Assembly: GCF_001021385.1 (NCBI RefSeq)
Contig: NZ_CP011773.1
Coordinates: forward strand, 3,906,001-3,970,000
DNA length: 64,000 nucleotides
Source of the DNA: Mycobacterium sp. EPa45
Lineage (GTDB): Bacteria > Actinomycetota > Actinomycetes > Mycobacteriales > Mycobacteriaceae
Direction of reading: 5' to 3'
Under the pieces are notes generated by a model that ran no database searches, was not told where the DNA came from, and saw only the letters and a list, made by a program, of their open reading frames with translations. Of the stretch, positions 29,600-39,301 are shown one piece after another (position 1 is the first letter of the stretch; each line of letters starts with the position of its first letter). Both the position numbers and the translations under genes were made by a program.

Positions 29600-30648
29600 T
29601 GGACTTTCCCGCGGTTTCCCCGCCAGATTCTCGTGCCGCGGCCGCGGCCAAGCGCCGTCAGGACATTCTGACCAAGCCGACCGGCGCACTGGGCCGGCTC
29701 GAGGATCTCTCGATCTGGGTGTCGGCGTGCCAGGCATCGTGTCCGCCAAAGCAGTTCGAGCGCGCCCGGGTCGTGGTGTTCGCCGGTGACCATGGGATCG
29801 CGCGCACCGGCGTTTCGGCGTACCCGCCGGAGGTCACCGCCCAGATGGTGGCCAATATCGAGGCCGGCGGCGCGGCGATCAACGTGCTCGCCGAGGTCGC
29901 GGGCGCGTCGGTGCGGGTGGTCGACATCGCGGTGGACTGCGACCAGCCGCTGACCGCGGAGATCGGCGCGCACAAGGTTCGCCGATCCAGCGGCAACATC
30001 GCGGTCGAGGACGCGCTGAGCGCCGAGGAGGTCATCGCCGCACTGGAGGCCGGCCGCCGGCTCGCCGACGACGAGGTGGACGCTGGCGCCGACTTGTTGA
30101 TCGCCGGTGACATGGGCATCGGAAACACCACGGCTGCAACGGCATTGATCGCCACCCTGACTGACACCGAGCCGGTGGCCGTCGTTGGCCGCGGCACCGG
30201 TATCGACGACGCCGGCTGGGCCCGTAAGGCCGCGGCGGTGCGCGACGCGATGTTCCGGGCGCGCCAGTTCCGGCCCGATCCGGTCGGGTTGCTGCGCACC
30301 TGCGGTGGCGCGGACCTCGCTGCGATGGCCGGCTTCTGCGCGCAGGCCGCCGTGCGCCGCACTCCCCTGCTGCTCGACGGCGTCGTGGTGACAGCCGCCG
30401 CGCTGGTCGCCGACCGGATCGCTCCCGGGGCCCGCGCGTGGTGGCAGGCCGGGCATCGGTCGACCGAGCCGGCGCACACGCTGGCGCTGGCCCACCTGGA
30501 GCTGGAGCCGATCATCGACCTCGGCCTGCGCCTCGGTGAGGGCACCGGCGCCGCGGTGGCGCTACCGGTGCTGCGGGCGGCCGTCGCGACCCTGGCATCG
30601 ATGGCCACCTTCGAGGGCGCCGGCGTCTCCGAGAGGTCCGCGGACTGA
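29599..30648 (+). CDS. cobT: Nicotinate-nucleotide--dimethylbenzimidazole phosphoribosyltransferase
   Basis: A 349-residue enzyme making alpha-ribazole phosphate, the lower-ligand precursor of cobalamin. Family motifs: [12 protein letters not shown] near residue 22, [19 protein letters not shown] near residue 55, [16 protein letters not shown] near residue 170, VGRGTGIDD near residue 195, and the catalytic glutamate region [18 protein letters not shown] near residue 305. ATG 29599 overlaps the cobU stop (TGATG). cobS follows two bases after its stop, so the three genes form one unit. Confidence 0.93.
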   Translation: MDFPAVSPPDSRAAAAAKRRQDILTKPTGALGRLEDLSIWVSACQASCPPKQFERARVVVFAGDHGIARTGVSAYPPEVTAQMVANIEAGGAAINVLAEVAGASVRVVDIAVDCDQPLTAEIGAHKVRRSSGNIAVEDALSAEEVIAALEAGRRLADDEVDAGADLLIAGDMGIGNTTAATALIATLTDTEPVAVVGRGTGIDDAGWARKAAAVRDAMFRARQFRPDPVGLLRTCGGADLAAMAGFCAQAAVRRTPLLLDGVVVTAAALVADRIAPGARAWWQAGHRSTEPAHTLALAHLELEPIIDLGLRLGEGTGAAVALPVLRAAVATLASMATFEGAGVSERSAD

Positions 30649-30650
30649 CC

Positions 30651-31400
30651 GTGTTCCGTTCGCTGGCAACGGCTTTCGCCTTCGGTACGGTCTTGCCCGT
30701 CCCGCTCCGAGGGGGCACGTTCGGGCGTTCGACGATGACGGCGCTGCCCGTGGTGGGGGTGACGCTAGGCGCGCTGGCCGCCGTCGTGGTGTGGGCCGGC
30801 GACTGGGCGTTCGGCACGCATCACGCCCTGTCCGGGCTGCTCGCGGTCGCGGTGCTGCTGCTCGTCACCCGTGGTCTGCACATCGATGGGCTCTCCGACA
30901 CCGTCGACGCGTTGGGCTGCTACGGACCGCCCGAGCGCGCGCTGCAGGTGATGCGCGACGGGACGGCAGGCCCCTTCGGGGTGGCGGCCGTCGTCGTGGT
31001 GCTGACCGCCCAGGCGATGGCGTTCTCGGCGGCGCCACCGGGCTGGACCGGTGCGCTCGCGGTCGTCACCGCGCTGGCCGCTGGGCGGGCGGCCGCGGTG
31101 CTGGCCTGCCGCCGCGGGGTGCCCGCGGCGAGCGGCAGCGCGCTTGGCGGACAGGTCGCAGGCAGCCAGCGGCCCGCGGTTGCCCTGGCCTGGGCAGCCC
31201 TGGTTGCGGGGTTGGCCGCCATAGCGACGCCCCGAATCTGGCAGGGCCCGCTCGTCGTGCTCGCTACGCTGACCTTGGCCGTGTTTTTGGTGCGTCACTG
31301 CGTGCGCCGCTTCGGCGGTATAACCGGCGACGTGCTGGGTGCGGTGATCGAACTGACGACGACGCTGACCATCCTCGGATTGGTGATTCGTGCTGGGTGA
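30651..31400 (+). CDS. cobS: Adenosylcobinamide-GDP ribazoletransferase
   Basis: A 249-residue polytopic membrane protein joining adenosylcobinamide-GDP with alpha-ribazole, the last nucleotide-loop step. Motifs are [12 protein letters not shown] near the N-terminus, [17 protein letters not shown] near residue 65 and [15 protein letters not shown] near residue 102, giving the acidic metal-binding pattern. Six or so spans are seen. The start is GTG 30651. The last 11 bases overlap the next gene, which therefore probably shares the transcript. Confidence 0.92.
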   Translation: MFRSLATAFAFGTVLPVPLRGGTFGRSTMTALPVVGVTLGALAAVVVWAGDWAFGTHHALSGLLAVAVLLLVTRGLHIDGLSDTVDALGCYGPPERALQVMRDGTAGPFGVAAVVVVLTAQAMAFSAAPPGWTGALAVVTALAAGRAAAVLACRRGVPAASGSALGGQVAGSQRPAVALAWAALVAGLAAIATPRIWQGPLVVLATLTLAVFLVRHCVRRFGGITGDVLGAVIELTTTLTILGLVIRAG

Positions 31401-31827
31401 ACTCAACGACCGGCAGATCGAGGACGTGCTTCACGCCGAGGTGATCGCGCGCTTGGGCTGCATCAGCGACGGGCAGGTCTACGTCGTGCCGGTCACCTAC
31501 GTCTACGACGGGACCTACGTGTACGGCCACGCCATGGACGGCGACAAGCTGCGCGCGATGCGCGCCCATCCGCAGGTCTGCGTCGAGGTCGAGCAGGTAG
31601 ACGACTTGTCGAATTGGCGCAGCGTCATCGCGTGGGGAACCTTCGAGGAGTGCCGGGGGAAGGACTGGGACGCCGGCTTGGCGCTGCTCGTCGAGCGAAT
31701 CATGCCGTTGCTCACCTTGCCCGAGGGGCAACCCCCGCCCGACCACACGGGTCTGCGCCGCGGTTCGGTGTACCGGATCAAGTTGGGCCGCAAGACCGGT
31801 CGATTCGAGCAGGCCGGGACGCACTGA
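31390..31827 (+). CDS. Pyridoxamine 5'-phosphate oxidase-like flavin-binding protein
   Basis: A 145-residue split-beta-barrel protein of the PNPOx-like/NimA group, which binds FMN or F420. The N-terminal helix [20 protein letters not shown] is followed by [39 protein letters not shown] (read in segments: strand, loop with GHAMDGDK, strand with CVEVEQ), the usual flavin-phosphate region. The C-terminus is basic. GTG 31390 lies inside the end of cobS. No substrate can be named. A link to cobalamin metabolism is suggested only by the overlap. Confidence 0.8.
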   Translation: MLGELNDRQIEDVLHAEVIARLGCISDGQVYVVPVTYVYDGTYVYGHAMDGDKLRAMRAHPQVCVEVEQVDDLSNWRSVIAWGTFEECRGKDWDAGLALLVERIMPLLTLPEGQPPPDHTGLRRGSVYRIKLGRKTGRFEQAGTH

Positions 31828-31931
31828 GTTCCTGACGTCCCTTCCGGGTGAACTCCCCGCGACGAACAGTCAGACGGAGCACAATCTTCGAAGTGCGCCC
31901 CGCAGCGCGTTTACCCCGGGGGGTCCAGGCT

Positions 31932-33212
31932 ATGGATACATCGGACAATCGGCCCGACGCCGCCTGGTACGAGTGCGTATCGAAAGGTGGCAGCCTGGTC
32001 TACTTCATCCTGCGGGTGAACCCCGACGTGGTATTCGAGTTCCTCACCGATGCCGTCGAGCATCAGCTCGGCTGCCCGGCCGCCGACGGGCTCGCCGACC
32101 CGGCCGCGGTGCTCGGCCGGATCGATGATTCCCACGCCGGGCGGCTCGCCGAAACCTTGGCGCTCCGGCCTGGCAGTGCGACCACGGTCGAGCTGACCTG
32201 GCACCATCGCGACGGCCGGCCGATCTACAGCCGCACCTGGGTCCAGTGCCGTCAACGACCCGACGGGTCGGTGGTCCTCGATGGCGTGACCCGGGACATC
32301 ACCCAGCTGCGCGAGACCGAAGCGGACTTGAAAACGTCCCAGGAACGCTATCGCCTGCTGGCCGAGAATGCCTGGGAAGTCATCTGGACGGCCGCACCGG
32401 ACGGCACCATCACCTACATCAGTCCCTCGGTCGAGCGGGTCCGCGGCTTCACCCCGGCCGAAGCCATGAGCCTGTCGATAACACAGACCCATCCACCCGC
32501 CACGGCGGCAAGCGTCCTGGATTTCTATCGGCGGCTGTTCGATGCCGCCGGGTCGGGGACCGAGCTCCCGGTCTTCCGCGGCGAACAGGAGTACTACCGC
32601 AAAGACGGCTCGATCATGGTCGGCGAGGTACAGGTGATCCCCCAGCTGGACGCAGACGGTCGACTCGTGGAGATTCTGGGGGTCACGCGCGACATCAGTG
32701 AGCGCAAGGAGTTCGAAGCCGAACTGCGGCGGCTCGCCGTCTATGACCCGGTGACGGGCGTGTGGAACCGCCGGCACGGCGAGGAGCTCATGGTCGCCGA
32801 CCTCGAGCAGGCCCGCGACTCCCGCCAGCGGCTGACGGTGCTGATGCTCGACATCGACCACTTCAAGTTGATCAACGACACCCACGGCCACCAAGCCGGC
32901 GACCGGGTGCTTGCCGAGATCTGCCGTCGGGTCCTCGATACCGTCGACACCACTGCGGTCGTCGCGCGTTGGGGCGGCGAGGAATTCGTCGTGATGCTGC
33001 GCAACTGCGGCGCGGACGATGCGCTCAACATGGCCGAGAAGATTCGCGCCCGCATCGCCGACAGCCCGTTCGGCGCCGTCGCCTCCGTCACGGTGAGCAT
33101 CGGCGTGGCCGAACTGACCGATGCCGACGACCTCACCTCCTGGCTGGCACGCGCCGACCAAGCGCTCTACCGGGCCAAGCGGTCTGGACGAAACCGGTGC
33201 GAAGCTAGCTGA
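31932..33212 (+). CDS. PAS-PAS-GGDEF diguanylate cyclase
   Basis: A 426-residue soluble protein. Two PAS-type sensor domains (about residues 20-125 and 135-260, each ending in GVTRDIT- or GVTRDIS-type segments) feed a C-terminal GGDEF domain (~265-425). The active site is intact: [10 protein letters not shown], metal-binding [16 protein letters not shown] and [11 protein letters not shown]. The inhibitory I-site is lost: the RxxD position five residues before GGEEF reads DTTA. So it should make cyclic di-GMP without product inhibition. ATG 31932 is used, after a GGGGGG stretch; GTG 31848 would add 28 residues of poor coding character. The 3' end overlaps ilvE by eight bases. Confidence 0.88.
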   Translation: MDTSDNRPDAAWYECVSKGGSLVYFILRVNPDVVFEFLTDAVEHQLGCPAADGLADPAAVLGRIDDSHAGRLAETLALRPGSATTVELTWHHRDGRPIYSRTWVQCRQRPDGSVVLDGVTRDITQLRETEADLKTSQERYRLLAENAWEVIWTAAPDGTITYISPSVERVRGFTPAEAMSLSITQTHPPATAASVLDFYRRLFDAAGSGTELPVFRGEQEYYRKDGSIMVGEVQVIPQLDADGRLVEILGVTRDISERKEFEAELRRLAVYDPVTGVWNRRHGEELMVADLEQARDSRQRLTVLMLDIDHFKLINDTHGHQAGDRVLAEICRRVLDTVDTTAVVARWGGEEFVVMLRNCGADDALNMAEKIRARIADSPFGAVASVTVSIGVAELTDADDLTSWLARADQALYRAKRSGRNRCEAS

Positions 33213-34311
33213 GCCGGGCCATCCAGCCGTGGGTGTCGGCGAAGGTGCCGCGCTGGATGCCGGTGAGGGTGTCGCGCAACGCCATCGTCACCTCGCCGGG
33301 CTCGCCGTCGGCGATCGTGAACTCGCCGTCTCCGGACTTCACGTGCGAAACCGGGGTGATCACCGCAGCGGTGCCGCACGCGAACACCTCGGTGATCTCG
33401 CCCGCGGCCGCGCGCTTGCGCCATTCCTCGACGTCGATCTTGCGTTCCTCGACGGCGAAGCCGGCGTCACTGGCCAGCTGCAGCAGCGAATCGCGGGTGA
33501 TGCCGGGCAGCAGCGAGCCGGACAGTTCCGGGGTGACCAGCCGCGCGGAGCCGCCGCTGCCGAAGACGAAGAACAGGTTCATCCCGCCCATCTCCTCGAC
33601 GTAGCGGCGTTCGATCGCATCCAGCCACACCACCTGGTCGCAGCCGTGCTCGGCGGCCTCGGCCTGCGCCAGCAGCGAGGCGGCGTAGTTGCCGCCGAAC
33701 TTCGCCGCGCCGGTGCCGCCGGGGCTGGCCCGCACGTATTCGGTGGACAGCCAGACGCTGACCGGTTTGATCCCACCCTTGAAGTAGGCGCCGGCCGGCG
33801 AAGCGATCACGAGGTAGCGATATTCAGTGGCGGGGCGCACACCTAGGCCCGGCTCGGTGGCGATCACGAAGGGCCGCAGATACAGCGACGCCTCGCCACC
33901 GGCAGGCGGCACCCACTGGCCGTCGACGGCGATCAGCTGACGCAGCGATTCGACGAAGAGCTCCTCGGGCAGCTCCGGGATCGCCAGCCGACGGGCCGAA
34001 GCGCGCAACCGTCGCGCGTTGGCCTCCGGGCGGAACGACACGATCGAGCCGTCGGCCCAGCGGTAGGCCTTGAGCCCTTCGAAGATCTCCTGCGCGTAGT
34101 GCAGCACGATGGCCGACGGGTCCAGTTCGATCGGGCCGTAGGGCACGACGCGGGCGTCGTGCCAACCCAGTTCGTCGGTGTAGAGCACCGACACCATGTG
34201 GTCGGTGTGGAAGCGCCCGAACCCCGGATCGGCCAGAACTTGAGCCCGTACCTCGTCGGTCGCCGGATTCGCGTTGCGCTCAACCGTGAACTCGAGGGGG
34301 CCGTTGGTCAT
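33205..34311 (-). CDS. ilvE: Branched-chain-amino-acid aminotransferase
   Basis: A 368-residue PLP-dependent fold-IV aminotransferase for the last step of leucine, isoleucine and valine synthesis. ATG 34311 gives the length recalled for Rv2210c. The catalytic lysine is in [14 protein letters not shown] near residue 202. Other signatures are [43 protein letters not shown] near residue 240 and [12 protein letters not shown] near residue 320. A TACAAT box six bases upstream marks its own leaderless promoter although gcvT lies upstream on the same strand. Confidence 0.95.
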   Translation of the reverse strand: MTNGPLEFTVERNANPATDEVRAQVLADPGFGRFHTDHMVSVLYTDELGWHDARVVPYGPIELDPSAIVLHYAQEIFEGLKAYRWADGSIVSFRPEANARRLRASARRLAIPELPEELFVESLRQLIAVDGQWVPPAGGEASLYLRPFVIATEPGLGVRPATEYRYLVIASPAGAYFKGGIKPVSVWLSTEYVRASPGGTGAAKFGGNYAASLLAQAEAAEHGCDQVVWLDAIERRYVEEMGGMNLFFVFGSGGSARLVTPELSGSLLPGITRDSLLQLASDAGFAVEERKIDVEEWRKRAAAGEITEVFACGTAAVITPVSHVKSGDGEFTIADGEPGEVTMALRDTLTGIQRGTFADTHGWMARLS

Positions 34312-34317
34312 GGTGAA

Positions 34318-34323
34318 ATTGTA
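34318..34323 (-). promoter_or_regulatory. Candidate -10 box of ilvE (leaderless)
   Basis: Read on the minus strand the hexamer is TACAAT, one of the best -10 matches in the window. It ends six bases before ATG 34311, so the mRNA would begin at the start codon. Confidence 0.5.
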
Positions 34324-34344
34324 GACCGGCAAGCCATCCAATTT

Positions 34345-34372
34345 CCCCGGGTCGCTTCGCCCCTGCCCGCCG
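34345..34372 (-). repeat. 28-base intergenic repeat, copy 2
   Basis: The minus strand here matches 27 of 28 bases of 25063-25090. It starts directly after the gcvT stop codon and lies between gcvT and the ilvE promoter. Its position behind a stop codon, in the same orientation, parallels copy 1. Confidence 0.6.
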
Positions 34373-35476
34373 CTACCGAGTTTTGACCTCGACGAACGGC
34401 GGCTTGACGACCTCACACTCCAGCGGGCGGCCGCGCACGTCGACGGTGACCAGTGCCCCGTCGTCGATACCGGCATCGGTGTCGATGAGGGCAAGGGCGA
34501 TACCGACTTTGAGCGTCGGTGAGAACGTGCCCGATGTCGTGACACCCACCGGCAGTGCGCCGTTGAACACGGTCAGGTCGGGGCGCAGCACGCCGCGCCC
34601 GGTGGCCCGCAGGCCGCGAAGCAACCGGCGCGGGCCGGCCTCCTTCTCGGCCAGCAGGGCATCGCGGCCGAAGAACGCGTCTTTCTTCCAGCCGATCGCC
34701 CAGCCGGTTCGCGCCTGCAGCGGCGAAATGTCCAGTGACAGCTCGTGACCGTGCAGCGGGTACCCCATCTCCGTGCGCAGGGTATCGCGGGCACCCAGGC
34801 CGGCGAGTTGCCCACCCGCACCCTGCACCTCGGCCACCAGCGCCTCGAACACGACCGGCGCAGATTCCCATGGCGGCAGCAGCTCGTAGCCGTGCTCACC
34901 GGTGTATCCGGTGCGGCAGACCCGTACCGGCACACCGGAGTACGTGGCGTCGGCGTAGCCCATGTAGTCCATGTCCGTGGGCAGGCCCAGCGCGGCGAGC
35001 ACGGTGGCCGAGCGCGGCCCCTGGACCGCAAGCACCGCATACGAGCGATGCAGGTCGGTGATCGAAATACCTTGCGGCGCAGCGGCTTGCAGCGCCTCGA
35101 CGACAGCGGCGGTGTTCGCGGCGTTGGGCACCAGGAAGATCTCGTCATCGCTTACGTAGTAGGCGATCAGGTCGTCGATCACCCCACCCTCGGGAGTGCA
35201 GCACAGGGTGTATTGCGCCTTGCCGGGACCGATCCGGCGCAGGTCGTTGGTCAGCGTGGAGTTGATGAAATCCGCCGCGCCCGGACCGACCACCAGCGCC
35301 TTGCCCAGATGGCTGACGTCGAAGAGGCCGACGGCCTCGCGGGTGGCGGTGTGCTCACCTACCGTCCCCGCGTACGACACCGGCATCAGCCAGCCGCCGA
35401 ATGAGGCGAAGGTGGCGCCCAGCTCGCGGTGCTGACTGTCGAGCGGCCCAAGCAACAGATCGGATGTGTCGGTCAC
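34373..35476 (-). CDS. gcvT: Aminomethyltransferase (glycine cleavage T protein)
   Basis: A 367-residue T protein, transferring the aminomethyl carbon from lipoyl-H protein to tetrahydrofolate. GTG 35476 ([23 protein letters not shown]) is chosen; a frame open to 35524 would overlap pepB. Signatures: GGWLMPVSY near residue 30, [16 protein letters not shown] near residue 52, the folate-binding [10 protein letters not shown] near residue 190 and [18 protein letters not shown] near residue 235. The catalytic Asp is within DVSHLG. The other glycine-cleavage genes are not in the window. Its promoter overlaps that of divergent pepB. Confidence 0.93.
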   Translation of the reverse strand: MTDTSDLLLGPLDSQHRELGATFASFGGWLMPVSYAGTVGEHTATREAVGLFDVSHLGKALVVGPGAADFINSTLTNDLRRIGPGKAQYTLCCTPEGGVIDDLIAYYVSDDEIFLVPNAANTAAVVEALQAAAPQGISITDLHRSYAVLAVQGPRSATVLAALGLPTDMDYMGYADATYSGVPVRVCRTGYTGEHGYELLPPWESAPVVFEALVAEVQGAGGQLAGLGARDTLRTEMGYPLHGHELSLDISPLQARTGWAIGWKKDAFFGRDALLAEKEAGPRRLLRGLRATGRGVLRPDLTVFNGALPVGVTTSGTFSPTLKVGIALALIDTDAGIDDGALVTVDVRGRPLECEVVKPPFVEVKTR

Positions 35477-35484
35477 GGCCAACA

Positions 35485-35508
35485 ACACTAGTGCCCCGCG
35501 TCTACTGT
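35485..35508. promoter_or_regulatory. Overlapping divergent promoters of gcvT and pepB
   Basis: Minus-strand TAGTGT (35490-35485) is eight bases before the gcvT GTG; plus-strand TACTGT (35503-35508) is eight bases before the pepB GTG. Only 12 bases lie between the two -10 boxes, so each -35 region falls on the other promoter's -10. Simultaneous use should be mutually exclusive. Confidence 0.4.
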
Positions 35509-35516
35509 GAATCCTC

Positions 35517-37040
35517 GTGAGCACCGAACCTGGTTACGCCGCCCCCACTGTCACCGTCGCGACGTCGCTGCCCAAGCGGGCGCAGTCGGCCGTGCTGATC
35601 GTCCCGGTCGTCACCGGCACGGCAGGGGAAGCCGGCGACGCCTCACCGACCGTCGTCGGCGGCCCGTTTCTCGACGCCGAGGCCATCGGCGAGATTCAGG
35701 TCGGCCTATGTGCGCTTGGCGCCAAGGCCGGCGCCGAGCAGGTCACCCGGCTGCACGTGCCGTCGCTCGCGGTCGGCAGCGTGCTGGCCGTCGGGCTCGG
35801 CGCCCCGCGCGACGAGTGGTCGGCCGATGTGATCCGCCGCGCCGCCGGAGTGGCGGCCCGGTCGCTGTCCGGGGTGGAGACCGTCATCACCACGATGACC
35901 GAGCTGCACCTGGAGGCCGCGATCGAGGGATTGATCCTCGGCAGCTACCGGTTCACCGCGTTCCGCAGCGCCAAGACCGCGCCGAAGGAGCCGGCACTGG
36001 GCAAGATCATCGCGCTGAGCACGGTGTCCAGCGCCAAGAAGGACGCCGCTCGGGCCGCTGCGATCGCGACGGCTGTGGCCACCGCGCGCGACTTCGTCAA
36101 CACCCCGCCCAGCCACCTGTTCCCGGGCGAATTCGCCGACCGCGCCAAGGCTTTGGGCGAGGCCGCGGGCCTGAAGGTGGAGGTGCTCGACGAGAAGGCA
36201 CTCACCAAGGCCGGCTTCGGCGGCATCATCGGGGTGGGCAAGGGCAGCTCGCGCCCGCCGCGGCTGGTTCGGCTGGCCTACCGCGGCGCCAAGGGCAAGG
36301 GCGGCAAGACCGTCGCCCTGGTGGGCAAGGGCATCACCTTCGACACCGGCGGCATCTCGATCAAGCCGGCTGCGTCGATGCACCACATGACCTCCGATAT
36401 GGGCGGCGCCGCGGCGGTGATCGCCACAGTCGTGCTGGCTGCCAAGCAGGGACTACCGATCGACGTGATCGCCACGGTGCCGATGGCCGAGAACATGCCA
36501 TCGTCGACCGCGCAGCGCCCCGGCGACGTGCTGACCCAGTACGGCGGGATCACGGTCGAGGTGCTCAACACCGACGCCGAGGGCCGGTTGATCCTGGCCG
36601 ACGCGATCGTGCGGGCCTGCGAGGACAACCCCGACTATCTGATCGAGACGTCGACCCTGACCGGCGCGCAGACCGTCGCACTGGGCGGCCGCACCCCGGG
36701 CGTGATGGGCAGCGACGACTTCCGCGACCGGGTGGCACGTATCTCGCAGGCCGAAGGCGAGAACGCCTGGGCGATGCCACTACCGGAGGAACTTAAAGAC
36801 GATCTCAAGTCGAGTGTGGCCGATCTGGCGAACGTCAGCTCGCAGCGTTTCGCCGGCATGCTGGTCGCCGGGGTGTATCTGCGGGAATTCGTCGCCGACG
36901 GCGTGCAGTGGGCGCACATCGACATCGCCGGCCCGGCTTACAACACCTCCGGCCCGTGGGGCTACACGCCCAAGGGCGGGACCGGGGTTCCGACGCGGAC
37001 GATGTTCGCCGTGCTGGAGGACATCGCAAGAAACGGTTAG
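35517..37040 (+). CDS. pepB: Leucyl aminopeptidase, M17 family
   Basis: A 507-residue hexameric zinc/manganese aminopeptidase removing N-terminal residues from peptides in the cytosol. The C-terminal catalytic domain carries the M17 signature [15 protein letters not shown] near residue 342. Metal ligands are in [16 protein letters not shown] near residue 270 and [13 protein letters not shown] near residue 285, and the active-site region in [15 protein letters not shown] near residue 378. GTG 35517 is used. Rv2213 is the equivalent. I recall a class III adenylyl cyclase (Rv2212) between gcvT and pepB in M. tuberculosis; none is here. Confidence 0.93.
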   Translation: MSTEPGYAAPTVTVATSLPKRAQSAVLIVPVVTGTAGEAGDASPTVVGGPFLDAEAIGEIQVGLCALGAKAGAEQVTRLHVPSLAVGSVLAVGLGAPRDEWSADVIRRAAGVAARSLSGVETVITTMTELHLEAAIEGLILGSYRFTAFRSAKTAPKEPALGKIIALSTVSSAKKDAARAAAIATAVATARDFVNTPPSHLFPGEFADRAKALGEAAGLKVEVLDEKALTKAGFGGIIGVGKGSSRPPRLVRLAYRGAKGKGGKTVALVGKGITFDTGGISIKPAASMHHMTSDMGGAAAVIATVVLAAKQGLPIDVIATVPMAENMPSSTAQRPGDVLTQYGGITVEVLNTDAEGRLILADAIVRACEDNPDYLIETSTLTGAQTVALGGRTPGVMGSDDFRDRVARISQAEGENAWAMPLPEELKDDLKSSVADLANVSSQRFAGMLVAGVYLREFVADGVQWAHIDIAGPAYNTSGPWGYTPKGGTGVPTRTMFAVLEDIARNG

Positions 37041-37053
37041 CCGCAAACGGCTA
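37038..37053. terminator. Bidirectional hairpin made of both stop codons
   Basis: TAGCCG-CAAA-CGGCTA is a perfect six-base-pair stem with a four-base loop. The left TAG is the pepB stop; the right CTA is the complement of the ephD stop TAG. It occupies the whole 10-base gap between the convergent genes. Confidence 0.4.
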
Positions 37054-38802
37054 GACCACGCCGGTTCGGGCGATGCTGCGCATCCCCTGCGGCAGGACCT
37101 TGGATGTCCCGTAGAGCAGGTACGCCTCGGGCGTGACCGGCCGGATCGGCTTGTCCTTCTTCACCGCGGACACGATCGCCTTGGCCACCTTGTCCGGACC
37201 GTAGCCGCGCCGTTGGAACATCGTCTCGAGCTGCGCGCGGCGGGTCTTGACGGCGGCACGCTTGGCCGACGGCGCGATCAGCGGGGTGGTGGACACAATG
37301 TTGGTGTCGATGATTCCAGGGCAGATCGTGGTCAATCCGATTCCGGCAGTAGATAATTCGGCCCGTAAGCAGTCGGAGAACATGTACACCGCCGCCTTGG
37401 ACGTGCAGTAGGCGTTGAGCCCTTTCAGCGGCGAGTAGGCGGCCATCGACGCCACGTTGACGATGTGGCCGCCGGTGCCGCGCTCGACGAGACGGCGTGC
37501 GAATGCCCGGCAGCCGTTCACCACGCCGCCGAGGTTGACGTCCAGCACCCGGTCGAATTGTTCTGCGGGAGTGTCCAAGAAGGCGCCGGCCACACCGATG
37601 CCGGCATTGTTGACGACGATGTCCGGCACACCGTGGGCGGCGCACACCTCATCGGCGAACCGCTCCACGGCGTCGGCGTCGGAGACGTCGAGCACATAGG
37701 TGTGTGCGACGCCGCCGCGCGTGCCGATCTTGGCCGCAGTCTCCTTCAGGCTCGCCTCGTCGATATCGCTGATCACCAGTTCGGCGCCCTCGGCGGCGAA
37801 CGCCAGCGCCGTCTCCCGGCCGATGCCGCTGCCCGCGCCGGTGACCGACACCAGTGTGTCGCTGAAGTCCTTTCGCGGGCGGCCGACCTCGGCCCGCAGC
37901 AGTGCGCGGCTGGCCGGCTTACCGTCCAGATAGTCGGCCAGTTCGCTGACCGCTGCCGCCAGTACCTGCGGATGGGAGAACGGAGACCAGTGCCCGGCGC
38001 GCAATTCCCGGCGCCACAACCTGGGCACCCAGCGCGGCGTCTCCTCGTACAGGTACGGCCGCACGTAAGGATCGTTCAGGTTGACGATCAGCTGCACCGG
38101 GACGTCAACGTGAAGTTCCTCCGGCGTGCGGATCAGCGCGGGTAATGCGTTGGCGCGGTATATCTTTGCACCGTTGGCGGCATCGGCGGCGAATGTGCCG
38201 CCGTGGTGTTGGAGATCCTTGGGGATCCCGAGGGTGATTCCGGCGCGCAGGACTCCGGCGGTCAGCCGCAGCGTCGCGGGCGCCAGCACCGGAACCGACA
38301 GCGGCAGGGTGTAAGTGAGATGCAGCAGTTGAGCGAGCGCATGGCCGAACAGCTTCGGCCGGTATGGCCTTTTCAGTCCGTCGCGGATGTAGCGCATCAG
38401 ATGGTGCAGGCTCGGCCCTGACACCGAGGTGAACGACGCGACCCGGTCGCCGGCGTCCGGCCGGCGCAGGTACTCCCAGAAGCCGATCGACCCCCAGTCG
38501 TGTCCCAGGACGTGCACCGGCTGGCCGGGGCTCACTTCGGCGACGATGGCGGCGAAGTCATCGGCGAAATCGGCCATCGTGTACTTCGAGAATGACTTCG
38601 GCCCCTTGGACGCGCCGGCGCTGCGGCTGTCGTAGCGGATGACGCGAAACTTGTCGGTCAGCAGCGGCACCACGCCGTCCCACAGCACATGCGAGTCGGG
38701 CCAGCCGTGGACCAGGACGACGGGCGGGCCGTCTGGGTTGCCTTCCTCGTAGACCGCAAGCCGGGTGCCGTCGGTGCTGTCGACATAGCGCATGGTCGTC
38801 AT
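37051..38802 (-). CDS. ephD: EphD: alpha/beta-hydrolase fused to short-chain dehydrogenase
   Basis: A 583-residue fusion. Residues ~1-290 are an epoxide-hydrolase-type alpha/beta hydrolase with the oxyanion loop HGWPDSH and nucleophile Asp in VLGHDWGSIGFW near residue 100. Residues ~310-580 are a classical SDR: VTGAGSGIGRETALAFAAEG near residue 315, VNNAGIGVAG near residue 395, catalytic YCTSKAAVYMF (YxxxK) near residue 460 and NVASMAAY. Published work on M. tuberculosis EphD links it to mycolic-acid metabolism. ATG 38802 overlaps the upstream stop by one base (TGATG). Confidence 0.92.
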   Translation of the reverse strand: MTTMRYVDSTDGTRLAVYEEGNPDGPPVVLVHGWPDSHVLWDGVVPLLTDKFRVIRYDSRSAGASKGPKSFSKYTMADFADDFAAIVAEVSPGQPVHVLGHDWGSIGFWEYLRRPDAGDRVASFTSVSGPSLHHLMRYIRDGLKRPYRPKLFGHALAQLLHLTYTLPLSVPVLAPATLRLTAGVLRAGITLGIPKDLQHHGGTFAADAANGAKIYRANALPALIRTPEELHVDVPVQLIVNLNDPYVRPYLYEETPRWVPRLWRRELRAGHWSPFSHPQVLAAAVSELADYLDGKPASRALLRAEVGRPRKDFSDTLVSVTGAGSGIGRETALAFAAEGAELVISDIDEASLKETAAKIGTRGGVAHTYVLDVSDADAVERFADEVCAAHGVPDIVVNNAGIGVAGAFLDTPAEQFDRVLDVNLGGVVNGCRAFARRLVERGTGGHIVNVASMAAYSPLKGLNAYCTSKAAVYMFSDCLRAELSTAGIGLTTICPGIIDTNIVSTTPLIAPSAKRAAVKTRRAQLETMFQRRGYGPDKVAKAIVSAVKKDKPIRPVTPEAYLLYGTSKVLPQGMRSIARTGVV

Positions 38803-39137
38803 CAGGTCTCCAGGTCTCGTTGGCGGCGGCGTTCGATCCGCCGGCGCGCGTCATAGTCGCGCATCCGCTGCGGATACCCGACTTTTTGTACGTCATAGAC
38901 AGGAATGCCGAGCTCTTCGCCGAGCCGACGGGCGCCGGCTGCACCGTCGGCGGGGCGGCGGGTCCACTCGCCGTCGGCGGCAACGAGCACGACGGTCATC
39001 GGGGTCACGCTCGTTTCGGGCTCGACGTAGGCCTCCACGCCGGTGCGCTGCGCAGCCCATTCGTACAGGTGCCTTCGGTCGGCGGCAACTCCGGATTCGG
39101 CCCGGCGGGAAGCCCGGAACCTGTCGAACAGCCCCAA
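38802..39137 (-). CDS. Small basic conserved hypothetical protein coupled to ephD
   Basis: About 111 residues (MGLFDRFRASRRAESG...). I do not recognise the family. A central alpha/beta portion (MTVVLVAADGEWTRRPADGAAGARRLGEEL, seen as strand plus helix) is followed by a very basic helical tail (RMRDYDARRRIERRRQRD). TTG 39137 is preferred since GAGAGGAG lies about ten bases upstream and the family-like LFDRFR start follows; GTG 39191 would add 18 arginine/serine-rich residues with little coding character. No signal or membrane span. The stop overlaps the ephD ATG, so it may help EphD, but this is inference. Confidence 0.65.
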   Translation of the reverse strand: MGLFDRFRASRRAESGVAADRRHLYEWAAQRTGVEAYVEPETSVTPMTVVLVAADGEWTRRPADGAAGARRLGEELGIPVYDVQKVGYPQRMRDYDARRRIERRRQRDLET

Positions 39138-39301
39138 CTCCGATGCACTCCTCTCGGTGGTCCTTTCCCTCGATGGTGCCAGAGAAATCACACGTCGCCC
39201 TGAGTGCATGCGGGTGGCTCGGCAATGACAGGATGGGTACACGACGCTGTGGTATGCCAGAAGTCCGACCGCATGACTGACCGTTCGAGGGAGTCAACAC
39301 A

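Noticed and set aside
35507..36796. A 429-codon plus-strand frame over pepB
   Set aside because: pepB in the neighbouring frame has the M17 signature and normal composition.
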